Shown here in pieces: positions 15,625-23,815 of a DNA stretch of 64,000 bases (positions are counted from its first letter, which is position 1; each line of letters begins with the position of its first letter). The position numbers were made by a program, and so were the translations under genes. The DNA lies in the NCBI GenBank assembly GCA_900545275.1, contig UQYG01000007.1, positions 1 through 64,000 on the forward strand. Reading direction: 5' to 3'. Origin of the DNA: an uncultured Sutterella sp. (GTDB lineage: Bacteria > Pseudomonadota > Gammaproteobacteria > Burkholderiales > Burkholderiaceae_F). Below the pieces are notes generated by a model. The model was not told the DNA's origin and did not search any database. It saw only the letters and a list, made by a program, of their open reading frames with translations.

Positions 15625-16983
15625 ATGTTGGACCTCATCGTCAAAAACGGCCGCGTGGTGTTGCGCGACCGTGTGGAAACGACGTCGATCGGCGTGAAGG
15701 ACGGGAAAATCGTCCGCATCGCCCCGACGATCGATGAAGAGGCGAAGAACGTCTGCGACGCCGCGGGCTGTTACGTGCTCCCCGGCATGGTCGACGCGCA
15801 TATGCACCTGAGCGAACCCGGCCGTACCGAATGGGAAGGCTACGAAACGGGGACGAAGGCGATGGCTGCGGGCGGCATCACGAGCTTCGTCGAGATGCCT
15901 TTGAACAACATTCCCGCCACGACCGACGTCGCCTCGCTCGAACTCAAGATGTCGCACGCCAAGGATTCCTGCTGGGTCGACTACGCCCCCATGGGCGGAC
16001 TCGTTCCTTGGAATACGGCCGACCTCATTCCCATGGCCAAGGCGGGTGTCGCAAGCTTCAAGGCCTTCGTCGCGACCTGCGGCTCCGACAAGCCGGGCGA
16101 CTTCAAGAACGTCACCGACTGGGAGCTCTACCGCGGGATGCGGGAAATCGCCAAGGTCGACGGTCTCGTTGTCGTGCACTGCGAAAACGCGACGATCACG
16201 GACGAACTCGGCCGCGAAGCGATGGCGGCGGGCAAGACCCTCGTCTCCGACTACGTGGCGACGCGTCCGATCTTCACTGAAGTCGAAGCCGTTCGGCGCG
16301 TCCTCATGATCGCCGAAGCGACGGGCTGCCGCGTGCACATCGCGCACTGCTCCTGTCATGAAGCGGTCGAAGCCGTCGAAGAGGCGAAGGCCCGCGGCGT
16401 CGACGCGAGTTTCGAGAGTTGCCCGCACTATCTGCTGCTCGCCACCGAAGAGCTCGACGCGATCGGACCGAAGGCGAAGTGCTCGCCGCCGATCCGCGAC
16501 CGCAAGCACCGCGAGCGCCTGTGGGAACTGCTCGCCGAAGGGCGGATCGAAATGCTCGTCTCGGACCACTCCCCGTGCACGATCGACCTTAAGTCCGATC
16601 CCAACGCCTTCAAGGCCTGGGGCGGCATCAGCGCGGCGCAGAACTGCGTCGACGCGATGTTCGACGAAGCGGTTCTGAAGCGCGGGATCTCCCCGGTGAC
16701 CCTTTCGCTCGCTCTTTCGACGAACGCCGCCCGGCGCTTCCGTCTCGAAGGGAAGGGCGAAATCGCGGTGGGCTTCGACGCCGATCTCGTCGTCATCGAT
16801 CCGAACCGCTCCTACACGCTCGAAGCCAAGGATCTTCTCTACAAGAACCCCTTCAGCGCCTATGAAGGCCGCCGCATCGACTGCCGCGTGCGCGACACCT
16901 TTGTCCGCGGCATGGCCGTCTGGCACCTGGGCGAAGGAATTCTCGGCGAAGCCCGCGGCAAGCGCATCGAAATCCACGGCTGA
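15625..16983 (+). CDS. allB: Allantoinase
   Basis: A 452-residue cyclic amidohydrolase that opens the allantoin ring to allantoate; E. coli AllB has 453 residues. The binuclear metal site is visible: D-A-H-M-H-L-S-E-P-G-R (His59, His61), the bridging Lys in S-F-K-A-F (about 147), His in V-V-H-C-E-N (about 186), His in I-A-H-C-S (about 242) and Asp in S-D-H-S-P-C (about 315). The family also contains dihydropyrimidinases and hydantoinases, but the length, the P-G-R-T-E-W motif and the allE neighbour favour allantoinase. The ribosome site is AAGGAG, 8 bases ahead. Translated just after the YfcC-type carrier. Confidence 0.92.
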   Translation: MLDLIVKNGRVVLRDRVETTSIGVKDGKIVRIAPTIDEEAKNVCDAAGCYVLPGMVDAHMHLSEPGRTEWEGYETGTKAMAAGGITSFVEMPLNNIPATTDVASLELKMSHAKDSCWVDYAPMGGLVPWNTADLIPMAKAGVASFKAFVATCGSDKPGDFKNVTDWELYRGMREIAKVDGLVVVHCENATITDELGREAMAAGKTLVSDYVATRPIFTEVEAVRRVLMIAEATGCRVHIAHCSCHEAVEAVEEAKARGVDASFESCPHYLLLATEELDAIGPKAKCSPPIRDRKHRERLWELLAEGRIEMLVSDHSPCTIDLKSDPNAFKAWGGISAAQNCVDAMFDEAVLKRGISPVTLSLALSTNAARRFRLEGKGEIAVGFDADLVVIDPNRSYTLEAKDLLYKNPFSAYEGRRIDCRVRDTFVRGMAVWHLGEGILGEARGKRIEIHG

Positions 16984-17003
16984 GCGCCGAAACACTTTTT
17001 TCA

Positions 17004-17042
17004 CGGACCGTCCGTCCGGCCGACCGGCGGCTGGACGGTCCG
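17004..17042 (+). other. Intercistronic hairpin before carbamate kinase
   Basis: A perfect 10-bp inverted repeat (CGGACCGTCC and GGACGGTCCG) with a GC-rich 19-base centre, 36 bases ahead of the carbamate kinase start. There is no T tract, so it is more likely an mRNA stability or processing element than a terminator. Confidence 0.5.
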
Positions 17043-17077
17043 ATAATCAACTCATCACTCACAAGAGGAAAAGCAAA

Positions 17078-18004
17078 ATGCGTCTTCTCATCGCTCTCGG
17101 CGGCAACGCCCTTTTGAAGCGCGGCGAACCCATGACCGCCCAGAACCAGCGCGCCAACGTCCGTACGGCCTGCGAACAGATCGCCAAGGCCTACGAAGGG
17201 AACGAACTCATCATCTCCCACGGCAACGGCCCGCAGGTCGGTCTTCTCGCCCTCCAGAACAACGCCTACAAGGCCGTTCCGATGTACCCGCTCGACGTGA
17301 TCGGCGCCGAATCCCTCGGGATGATCGGCTACATGATTCAGCAGGAACTCGCCAACTTCGTTCCGAAGAGCGCCACGCTCTGCAACGTCCTCACGCAGAC
17401 GGAAGTCGACCCGAAGGATCCGGCCTTCCAGCATCCGACCAAGCCCGTCGGTCCCGTCTACACGAAGGAAGAGGCCGAAGCCCTCGCCGCCAAGGAAGGC
17501 TGGTCGATCGCTCCGGACAACGACAAGTTCCGCCGCGTCGTGCCGAGCCCCGAACCCAAGCGAATCTTCGGTCTCAAGAGCCTCAAGACCCTCGTGGAAG
17601 CCGGTCACATCGTGATCTGCTGCGGTGGCGGCGGCATTCCGACCTACTATGATGAAGAAGGCCGTCTGCGCGGCGCCGAAGCCGTGATCGACAAGGACCT
17701 CGCCTCGTCCGTCCTCGCGGCCGACCTCGACGCCGATCTCTTCATCATCGCGACCGATGTCGACGGCGCCTACCTCGATTGGGGCAAGCCCGAACAGCGC
17801 CGCATCGCCCAGGCCGATCCGAAGTCGCTTCGCGAATACGGCTTTGCCAAGGGCTCCATGGGCCCGAAGGTCGAAGCCGCCTGCCGCTTCGTGGAAAAGT
17901 CCGGCAAGACCGCCGTGATCGGCGCGCTCGACAAGATCGACGAAATCCTCGCCGGCCGTTCGGGTACGCGCGTCGTTGCCGAAGAAGGCGTGGTTTTTGC
18001 GTAA
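17078..18004 (+). CDS. arcC: Carbamate kinase
   Basis: A 308-residue amino-acid-kinase-family enzyme that makes ATP from carbamoyl phosphate and ADP, releasing carbamate. It starts M-R-L-L-I-A-L-G-G-N-A-L-L; the glycine-rich nucleotide motifs C-C-G-G-G-G-I-P and the catalytic E-A-V-I-D-K-D region are typical. Length matches the ArcC/YqeA/AllK group. In this operon it is the energy-yielding last step for carbamoyl phosphate produced by the transcarbamylase; no arginine deiminase or catabolic ornithine transcarbamylase is nearby. The start is placed at 17078 after AGAGGAAAAGC; 72 in-frame codons upstream overlap the previous gene and are rejected. Confidence 0.93.
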   Translation: MRLLIALGGNALLKRGEPMTAQNQRANVRTACEQIAKAYEGNELIISHGNGPQVGLLALQNNAYKAVPMYPLDVIGAESLGMIGYMIQQELANFVPKSATLCNVLTQTEVDPKDPAFQHPTKPVGPVYTKEEAEALAAKEGWSIAPDNDKFRRVVPSPEPKRIFGLKSLKTLVEAGHIVICCGGGGIPTYYDEEGRLRGAEAVIDKDLASSVLAADLDADLFIIATDVDGAYLDWGKPEQRRIAQADPKSLREYGFAKGSMGPKVEAACRFVEKSGKTAVIGALDKIDEILAGRSGTRVVAEEGVVFA

Positions 18005-18034
18005 GGAAAATGCAAGAATTTAAGAGCTTATCCG

Positions 18035-18094
18035 TATAATTCTTGACGTGTGGACGAGAACGGGCCGGTCGATCAACGTCGATGCGGCCCGTTC
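18035..18094 (+). promoter_or_regulatory. Perfect -10 box followed by 10-bp hairpin
   Basis: TATAAT at 18035-18040 lies 79 bases ahead of the AraC-type gene; no good -35 is seen. Directly after it, GAACGGGCCG and CGGCCCGTTC (18058-18094) form a perfect 10-bp stem with a 17-base loop. The stem has no T tail. It may end the ureide transcript inefficiently, or be a leader or operator for the regulator gene. Confidence 0.45.
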
Positions 18095-18118
18095 CCGTGA
18101 TTGTGACGGGTGGGAAAG

Positions 18119-19201
18119 ATGCTGCAGGAAAAGCGGGAACAACTTTTGACGTTGGCTGGCGAGACCGAAACGAAGGAACTGCCGCTGGGCGACAGCATTC
18201 TCGCGGCTTGGGTCCGTTCGATTTGTCAGACGTTGCGGGGCTATGGAATCGAACCCGAGCCGCTTCTGGAGCGGGCTGGATTGGACCGGTCGCTTCTGGG
18301 CGTGCCGGGGGCGCGCTATCCCGCAACGCAGGTGCGCCGTCTCTGGGAGCAGGTCTTGAGCGAAACGGAGGATCCCTTGATCGGCATGCGCTGCGGGCAG
18401 GAAATGCAGGTGGCGACGCTGCACAGTCTGGGGCTTGCCGTCGTGACGTCCCGCTCGCTCTCTCAGGTGCTCGATCTGGTGGCGCGCTACGCCAAGATCA
18501 TCTCGAGCACGATGGACATCAGTCTCTCGCACAACCACGAAGGCACCACCCTCAGGCTTCGCACGCTCAAGGGAACGGAACCCGGCGCGAGCGCCTCGCT
18601 CGCCATGCTCGCCTTCATCCTGCGTCAGGCCAACTCGCTCTCCCACCACAAGGTGACGCCCACGGCCGTAGGCGTGTGTCTGCCGCATCTTCCCGAAACG
18701 GATCGAAAGCGGCTTGACCGGCATTTCGGCGTCGCGGTCGACACGTCGGCCGAGTGCGCGCACATCACCTTCGCCTACCCCGACACGATCGAACCCTATG
18801 CGAGCGCCAACGCCATTTTGCGCGAGGTGACGGAGGAACTTTCGATCGAATACCTCAACCGCGTGCGGCAGGCGTCCTTTGCGTCGCGCGCCGAAGAGGT
18901 GATGACGAAGCTTCTTGCCAACGGTCAGCCCCGGATCAAGGAGGTGGCCGACGCGATGCATCTCTCCTCGCGCACGCTGCAGCGGCGTCTCGAGCGCGAG
19001 GGCGTCTCTTTTGCGGAACTTCTCGACCGTCTCCGCAAGCGCCTCGCCCACGACATGCTCGCCCACAGCGAGCGGCCCATCACCGAAATCTCCTACGACC
19101 TCGGATTCTCCGATCCGAGCAACTTCAACCGCGCCTGCAACCGCTGGTTTGGAACGGCGCCCGCCGCCTACCGAAAGCGCATGCGCACGGTGCCGACCTG
19201 A
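18119..19201 (+). CDS. AraC-family transcriptional regulator
   Basis: A 360-residue regulator with an N-terminal ligand domain of the arabinose-binding (PF12625/OruR-like) type at about residues 25-205 and a C-terminal double helix-turn-helix at about 255-355 (I-K-E-V-A-D-A-M-H-L-S-S-R-T-L-Q-R-R; I-T-E-I-S-Y-D-L-G-F-S-D-P-S-N-F). The start at ATG 18119 is preceded by GGGTGGGA; a GTG at 18110 would add three residues. It follows carbamate kinase and precedes an unknown gene, so it most likely controls the ureide genes. A tight hairpin (GGCGTCCG, GACC, CGGACGCC, 19225-19244) follows the stop codon. Confidence 0.9.
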   Translation: MLQEKREQLLTLAGETETKELPLGDSILAAWVRSICQTLRGYGIEPEPLLERAGLDRSLLGVPGARYPATQVRRLWEQVLSETEDPLIGMRCGQEMQVATLHSLGLAVVTSRSLSQVLDLVARYAKIISSTMDISLSHNHEGTTLRLRTLKGTEPGASASLAMLAFILRQANSLSHHKVTPTAVGVCLPHLPETDRKRLDRHFGVAVDTSAECAHITFAYPDTIEPYASANAILREVTEELSIEYLNRVRQASFASRAEEVMTKLLANGQPRIKEVADAMHLSSRTLQRRLEREGVSFAELLDRLRKRLAHDMLAHSERPITEISYDLGFSDPSNFNRACNRWFGTAPAAYRKRMRTVPT

Positions 19202-19340
19202 GCCGGTCGGACCGTTTCGTCTCGGGCGTCCGGACCCGGACGCCTGGCATGAAAAGACCATGTTTTGACGCGTCAAACCCGTGTCTATCCCCGGCGCAGA
19301 GGACTACTCTTCTCTAGAAATCAAGGAGGTTCTTTCCGCC

Positions 19341-20147
19341 ATGCCGCCCGCTCTTACGCAAGCCTTTTCCGGATACGGCGCCGCCGTGCCCGATGCCGGT
19401 AGCGACCGCCCCGAACCCGTCGTCGGGATCGCGGCGCGCCTCTTCGCCGACACGCCCCTCACGGACGGGGAGGCGGACGCGCTTTCGGCGCTGCTCAGAC
19501 TGATGGCGCCCGAATGCGCAGACGAAAAGTTCGGCGAAGACCTCGGCGCCGTAAGAGAGGCGCTCGTGCGTCACCCGAACGTCAGGGCGGAGTCCCTTCT
19601 CGACGGGCGCATCGAGCGATTCACGGCCGTGCTTACTCTCGGCGGTCTTCCCGCGCTTCTTTTGCTCGACATTTTTCACGATGCAAAACAACTTGTAAGG
19701 GAGGCCCCCGACGGGCTCGTCCTTCGCGGCATGCCCTGGTTCGTCCTGGGGACGGATCTTCCCGCAAAGGAAAACGCTTCGGCCAAGGAAGGGGATGAGC
19801 CCGAGATCCGGATTTTCACGGGCGACGGCACCGAAAACATCATGTGCGCATTGTCCCTCGAAGACGCGGCGCGGTTTTGGAAATTTGCCGTGACGCTTGA
19901 CTCGACGCCGCTTCGGAGGCCGGGGAGCCTCGCCGGCGTTTACGGGCGCGCGCTCACGCAGCCGGGCGCCTGCTCCTTCCTTTGCGCCTCGGGCGGCACG
20001 TCTTTTCGGCGTGTCGAGGCGCTTCTTCGCACGCTCGAAAAGGGCGCCGACATTCTCGAGCGGCGCCTTGACGCCGCACGCGCGGGCGTTGCCGAAGGCC
20101 GTGCGATCGAGCGTCGTCTTCTCGCCACGATTTCTCACACTCACTGA
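19341..20147 (+). CDS. Uncharacterised protein between AraC regulator and nitroreductase
   Basis: A 268-residue cytosolic protein with no family I recognise. The start is chosen at 19341 because AAGGAGG lies 11 bases upstream; a GTG at 19281 would extend it by 20 residues across that ribosome site. There is no signal peptide. A hydrophobic stretch (L-T-L-G-G-L-P-A-L-L-L-L-D-I-F) near the middle is too short for a confident membrane span. The C-terminus is Arg/Ala-rich and probably helical (residues 225-265). Codon use matches the neighbours. The nitroreductase gene starts 28 bases later behind an identical AAGGAGGTT ribosome site, so the two are probably one transcription unit. Confidence 0.7.
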   Translation: MPPALTQAFSGYGAAVPDAGSDRPEPVVGIAARLFADTPLTDGEADALSALLRLMAPECADEKFGEDLGAVREALVRHPNVRAESLLDGRIERFTAVLTLGGLPALLLLDIFHDAKQLVREAPDGLVLRGMPWFVLGTDLPAKENASAKEGDEPEIRIFTGDGTENIMCALSLEDAARFWKFAVTLDSTPLRRPGSLAGVYGRALTQPGACSFLCASGGTSFRRVEALLRTLEKGADILERRLDAARAGVAEGRAIERRLLATISHTH

Positions 20148-20175
20148 AACGACAGCCATTCAAGGAGGTTTCACC

Positions 20176-20736
20176 ATGACGACCCTTCAGCTTCCCGAAC
20201 CCAAGGTCCTTTCCATGCCGCTCGGCGAAGCGCTCCAAAAGCGCCGCACAAACCGCGACTGCACGGACGCGGTGCTCTCCGACGATGAACTTGCGGCGCT
20301 TCTTTGGGCCTGCGCCGGGATCACGAGCGAAGACGGGCGCCGCACCGTTCCGTCGACGCTCGACCTTCGCGCCGTGTCGGCCTACGTGCTGCGCGCCGAC
20401 GGCGCCTGGCGCTTCGACGCGGAGAAGAACGCGCTCGTGCGGACCGCCGAAGCGGACGTGCGCGAACTCTCCACGACCTATCAGTTCGAATACGTGAAGA
20501 AGGCGCCCGTCACGATCGTCTTTGTGGCGGACAAGGAACGCTCGAAAAACGCCCGTCCGACCGGGGTCTTCGTCGACGCGGGCACGATGGGCGAAGCCTG
20601 CTATCTTGCCGCGACCTCCCTGGGACTCGCCGGGTGCGTGCGCGCCTCCTTTGACCACGACGCGCTTCGCGACGGCATGAAGCTTGCCGCCCATCTCGAG
20701 CCGATCGTTCTCTTTACGGTCGGACGCGCCGCGTAA
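20176..20736 (+). CDS. Nitroreductase-family FMN oxidoreductase (SagB-like)
   Basis: A 186-residue protein of the nitroreductase superfamily. The N-terminal phosphate-binding basic motif is K-R-R-T-N-R-D, followed by L-S-D-D-E-L-A-A-L-L-W-A, and the C-terminal FMN-site segment is G-E-A-C-Y-L-A-A-T-S-L-G-L. The R-T-V-P-S signature and short length resemble the SagB/thiazoline-oxidase-like subgroup rather than NfsA/NfsB. The ribosome site is AAGGAGG, 7 bases ahead. The substrate cannot be read from sequence. Ends just before a strong terminator. Confidence 0.85.
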   Translation: MTTLQLPEPKVLSMPLGEALQKRRTNRDCTDAVLSDDELAALLWACAGITSEDGRRTVPSTLDLRAVSAYVLRADGAWRFDAEKNALVRTAEADVRELSTTYQFEYVKKAPVTIVFVADKERSKNARPTGVFVDAGTMGEACYLAATSLGLAGCVRASFDHDALRDGMKLAAHLEPIVLFTVGRAA

Positions 20737-20786
20737 GAGTGCCGAAAACCGAAATCTCTCCGTTCCGAGTCCCGGAGAGAATGTTG

Positions 20787-20825
20787 ACGCCGGGGTCTCC
20801 CGCACGGGGGATTCCGGCGTTTTTT
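20787..20825 (+). terminator. Intrinsic terminator after nitroreductase
   Basis: A 15-bp stem (ACGCCGGGGTCTCCC pairing with the 3' arm, a few G-U pairs) with a 4-base loop GCAC and a run of six T residues, 50 bases after the stop codon. Confidence 0.9.
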
Positions 20826-20896
20826 CTCTGCCGAATCTCCTGCCGAGTAAGATTTTCCGAAGAAACGACTTCTTTTTTTTCCGCTCTTTTCTCCTT

Positions 20897-20965
20897 GCGC
20901 CACCACCTTGTCGCGAAAGGACAAGGGCTTGGCGCCGTAGGCGCGTGACCCGAAAGGCCCGGGTT
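20897..20965 (+). promoter_or_regulatory. Structured leader of NCS1 permease
   Basis: Nested stems: outer GCGCCA/TGGCGC (20897-20902 with 20930-20935), symmetric 3-by-3 internal loop, inner CCTTGTC/GACAAGG (20906-20912 with 20920-20926) closed by a purine-rich loop. A second small stem follows (ACCCG/CGGGT, about 20948-20965). The structure ends about 40 bases before the permease start and has no T tail. It could be a riboswitch-like or protein-binding leader; no known class was recognised. Confidence 0.45.
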
Positions 20966-21003
20966 TCGAAAATACATGGCGAACCAACAAGAAAGGATGC
21001 GCC

Positions 21004-22416
21004 ATGACCCAATCCATTCCTGACCCGACGCAAAGCTCCTTGGCGAACGCGGACCTTCTTCCCGCCAAGCAAACCTGGACCTGGTACAACATCTTCGCTT
21101 TTTGGATGTCCGACGTGCACAGCGCGGGCGGCTACGTTTTCGCGGGGACGCTTTTTTCACTCGGCCTCGCGGGCTGGCAAGTGTTCGCGGCGCTGCTTCT
21201 CGGCATCCTCATCGTTCAGGGCCTGGCAAACCTGATCGGCGAGCCGAGCCGCCGCCACGCGATTCCCTTCCCCGTCATGGCCCGCATGACCTTCGGCGTA
21301 TACGGCTCGAACATTCCCGCGCTCATCCGCGGAATCATCGCGGTCGTGTGGTACGGCATTCAGACCTATCTCGCCTCGGCCGCGCTCATGGTGTGCGTGC
21401 TCTACTTTTTCCCCGAGTGGAAGATCTACGCGGAAAACGACATTCTCGGGCTCTCAACTCTCGGTTGGATTTGTTTCCTCGTCATGTGGTCCGCGCAGAC
21501 GGCGCTCTTCATCGCCGACATGAGGGCGATCCGCGTCTTCATCGACTGGGCGGGACCGATCGTCTACGTCGTGATGCTCGTCATGATGATCTGGGTCGTC
21601 GCGGAAGCCGGGTGGGAGAACATCAGCTTCACGCTCTCGGATCAGACCCTCAGCTTCGGTGAATCCATGTGGGCGCTGGTGGTCGGCATTTCCCTCATCG
21701 TCGCCTACTTTGCAGGTCCGACGCTCAATTTCGGCGACTTCTCGCGCTACTGCCGTTCGGACCGCGACATGCATTGGGGCAATTTCTGGGGTCTTCCGAT
21801 CAACTTCGTCTTCTTCTCCTCGATCGCGGTGATCACGATTTCGGGGACGCCCGTCATCTTCGGCGAACTCATCATGGACCCGATCCAGCTCTTGGGAAAG
21901 CTCGATTCGAAGATGCTGACGCTCCTTTTGGGCTTCACGCTGCTCGTCGCGACCGTGGGCGTGAACGTCGTCGCGAACTTCGTTTCCGCCGCCTTCGACA
22001 TCTCGAACCTCGCGCCCTCGAAGATCACCTGGCGACGCGGCGGTTTCATCGCGTCGATTCTCGCCGTGGCGATTCTGCCCTGGCATCTTTTCCATTCGCC
22101 CGAAGTGATCCACAGCACGATCGACGTGCTTGCGGGCTTCATCGGTCCGGTCTACGGTGTGATCATCGTCGACTACTACCGCGTCAAGGCCCGTCACATC
22201 GAAGTGCACGACCTCTACAACGACCAGGAGGGCGGGCGGTACTGGTACGCGCGCGGTTGGAACCTGAAGGCCGTGGCGGCGCTCATTGCGGGGGGCGTTT
22301 TCTCGATGCTCTTCCAACTCTCGCCCGTCTTCGCAAACTTCTCCTTCTTCATCGGCGCGATCGGCAGTGGCCTTGTCTACTGCCTCATTACGGACACCGA
22401 ACGAAAAGCCGCGTAA
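21004..22416 (+). CDS. NCS1-family nucleobase/allantoin permease
   Basis: A 470-residue inner-membrane symporter with 12 predicted spans, of the Mhp1/PucI/CodB superfamily. Diagnostic features are W-M-S-D-V-H-S near helix 1, V-W-Y-G-I-Q-T-Y in helix 3, G-P-T-L-N-F-G-D-F-S-R-Y in helix 6 and the C-terminal I-V-D-Y-Y segment. The ribosome site is AGAAAGGA. Set in the ureide region, allantoin or uracil/hydantoin-type substrates are likely; side-chain specificity cannot be read with certainty. It has its own leader and terminator and is therefore a separate transcription unit from the catabolic genes. Confidence 0.9.
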   Translation: MTQSIPDPTQSSLANADLLPAKQTWTWYNIFAFWMSDVHSAGGYVFAGTLFSLGLAGWQVFAALLLGILIVQGLANLIGEPSRRHAIPFPVMARMTFGVYGSNIPALIRGIIAVVWYGIQTYLASAALMVCVLYFFPEWKIYAENDILGLSTLGWICFLVMWSAQTALFIADMRAIRVFIDWAGPIVYVVMLVMMIWVVAEAGWENISFTLSDQTLSFGESMWALVVGISLIVAYFAGPTLNFGDFSRYCRSDRDMHWGNFWGLPINFVFFSSIAVITISGTPVIFGELIMDPIQLLGKLDSKMLTLLLGFTLLVATVGVNVVANFVSAAFDISNLAPSKITWRRGGFIASILAVAILPWHLFHSPEVIHSTIDVLAGFIGPVYGVIIVDYYRVKARHIEVHDLYNDQEGGRYWYARGWNLKAVAALIAGGVFSMLFQLSPVFANFSFFIGAIGSGLVYCLITDTERKAA

Positions 22417-22446
22417 TCCGCAGTCTTCTTACGCATCCCCCTCACA

Positions 22447-22477
22447 TTCGCCCGGCTTCGCCCGGGCGAAGCTTTTT
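22447..22477 (+). terminator. Intrinsic terminator of NCS1 permease
   Basis: TTCGCCCGG, loop CTTCGC, CCGGGCGAA, then GCTTTTT; 30 bases after the permease stop codon. Confidence 0.85.
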
Positions 22478-22751
22478 GCGGCGTTCGCCTTGACCGCATC
22501 AGGCGTACGCCGTCCTCGCGAGCGCGACGAGACCGATCGCCCACGACGTCGAAACCCGTGAGATCGTCCGGGGTTTTCGGAAGGCCGGCCAGGTAATTTC
22601 TCGGCTTGCGAGATGACGCTTCGTAAGGCGCCCTTGAGAAGTTATTCCGTCTGAGGCCAGACTCACTGGCAGTGAGAGCGAATAATTACCATGAATTCCG
22701 GGTTGGACCGCCCTGGTAGATTTGAAAGGAATTCTGGAACGGCCCACGTAG
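22478..22751. other. Anonymous junction sequence before decayed gene
   Basis: About 270 bases with no supported gene and a more AT-rich, patchy composition than the flanks. It contains a 15-base palindrome (CTCACTG-G-CAGTGAG, 22662-22676) and two GAATTC-containing patches (about 22693 and 22730). On the minus strand a short frame ends with a hydrophobic tail (A-I-G-L-V-A-L-A) at 22499, possibly the remnant of a membrane-protein gene. The homology of the downstream pseudogene begins abruptly at 22752. Confidence 0.4.
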
Positions 22752-23495
22752 CCGGGCGGCTCGCAGCTCGCGAAACGGATGCTCGACGAAGTGAAGAAGT
22801 CGGGCGTGCCGCTTGCCTTCAATACGAAGGTCGTCGAAATCACGCGCTACATGGGCGCCGCCTGGATGCTGCTGCGCGATTCGGTCTGCTGCACGGGCGA
22901 CAACATGTCGCTCACGGAACCCTTATTCCCGAACTACGTCAACTGCGATCAGTTCCACGCCGGTCCGATCCGTGCGGCCACGCGCGCCAATCCCCCGCAC
23001 ATGGTGAACTACGGCATCTGCGTGACGCCGCGGGGCGAACGCTACATCGATGAAGGTCAGACCTACGTCTTCGTCGCCCAGAACACCCCGAAGCGCATCC
23101 CTGAAAACCGCGCCTTCATCATTCTCGACAGCCGCGTGCGCAACGAACCGATCTTCGACCTTCGCTTCAAGCGCTACGAAAAGGCGAAGGCTCCGATCTA
23201 CAAGGCCGACACCATTGTGGAACTCGCCCGTCAGTGCGGTCTGCCCGAAGCGATGCTTGCGAAGACCGTGAAGGAATTCAAAGAAGCCATCCACGCCGGC
23301 AAGGGCTCGAAGATCAACAAAAAGGCGGAAGTGCTCAACCGCGACGGCAAGGCTATCCCGGGTCTTTATGCCGCGGGCAACGCCATCGGCGTGCTCTTCT
23401 ACGACAATTACCTCGACGGTTCGCAGCTCACCGCCGCCGTCATCCGGGGCCGAGTCGCCGCCCGAGAAGCCTTCGAGCGCTCGAAGAAGGCCTGA
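22752..23495 (+). pseudogene. Decayed FAD-dependent oxidoreductase, paralogue of the 5721-7202 gene
   Basis: The 247-codon frame reads P-G-G-S-Q-L-A-K-R-M-L-D-E-V-K-K onward and aligns with the C-terminal 60 percent of the intact FAD oxidoreductase at 5721-7202. The N-terminal FAD-binding region (roughly 190 residues) is absent, and a TAG stop sits just before the first homologous codon. Two in-frame internal deletions are visible: about 43 residues after K-V-V-E-I-T-R (removing the second FAD motif) and about 35 residues after K-I-N-K-K (removing the substrate-side G-G-P-L-I-N region). The C-terminus (L-D-G-S-Q-L-T-A-A-V-I-R-G) is well kept. It cannot bind FAD normally and is not expected to be active. 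Confidence 0.85.
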
Positions 23496-23579
23496 TGTCC
23501 GTCACTGAGCCGCAAAGAACGAACGCTCGGAAAAGCGTTCTTTCCGCGCTCGGGGTTCCCTTCGGGGGACTTCGATCGC

Positions 23580-23645
23580 TTTTTTTTCATGAAAGAAAAA
23601 AGTTTGACTTTCATTATGTAGGGTGAAAGTCATGCCTCCATCCCC
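23580..23645 (-). repeat. Dispersed 62-65 bp repeat, copy A
   Basis: Read on the minus strand: ATGGAGGCATGACTTTCA, CCCTACATAA, TGAAAGTCAAAC, TTTTTTCTTTCATGAAA and an A run. The core is an inverted repeat GACTTTCA/TGAAAGTC with a 10-base loop. Two related copies lie at 51072-51136 and 53908-53970 on the plus strand. It sits in the gap after the decayed oxidoreductase. Confidence 0.75.
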
Positions 23646-23815
23646 ATTTTTCCGGCAAACCGTTTTCTTGGGGAGCCTGTCCTGTAGACGCCACTCCGTG
23701 TTTTCCCGAGTCTCTTCTCCGTTGACGGTCAAAAAAGTGCAAACTTTCCGCATCATTCGAAAGCGCCCTTCGGGCGCTTTCGGTCTTTGACCGACATTCT
23801 GCAAAATAAAACACC
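23646..23815 (+). promoter_or_regulatory. Leader of DUF401 gene with nested hairpins
   Basis: A perfect 11-bp stem (CGAAAGCGCCC and GGGCGCTTTCG, 23758-23782) lies 33 bases before the start codon. Outside it, CGGTCAAA (about 23726) can pair with TTTGACCG (about 23786). There is no T run, so this is more like a leader element than a terminator. No gene signal in the rest. Confidence 0.45.

Noticed and set aside
20897..20965. Guanidine-III riboswitch
   Set aside because: The piece AGGACAAG...GGCGC recalls that class, but the required 5' CCGGACGAGG element and pseudoknot pairing are missing.
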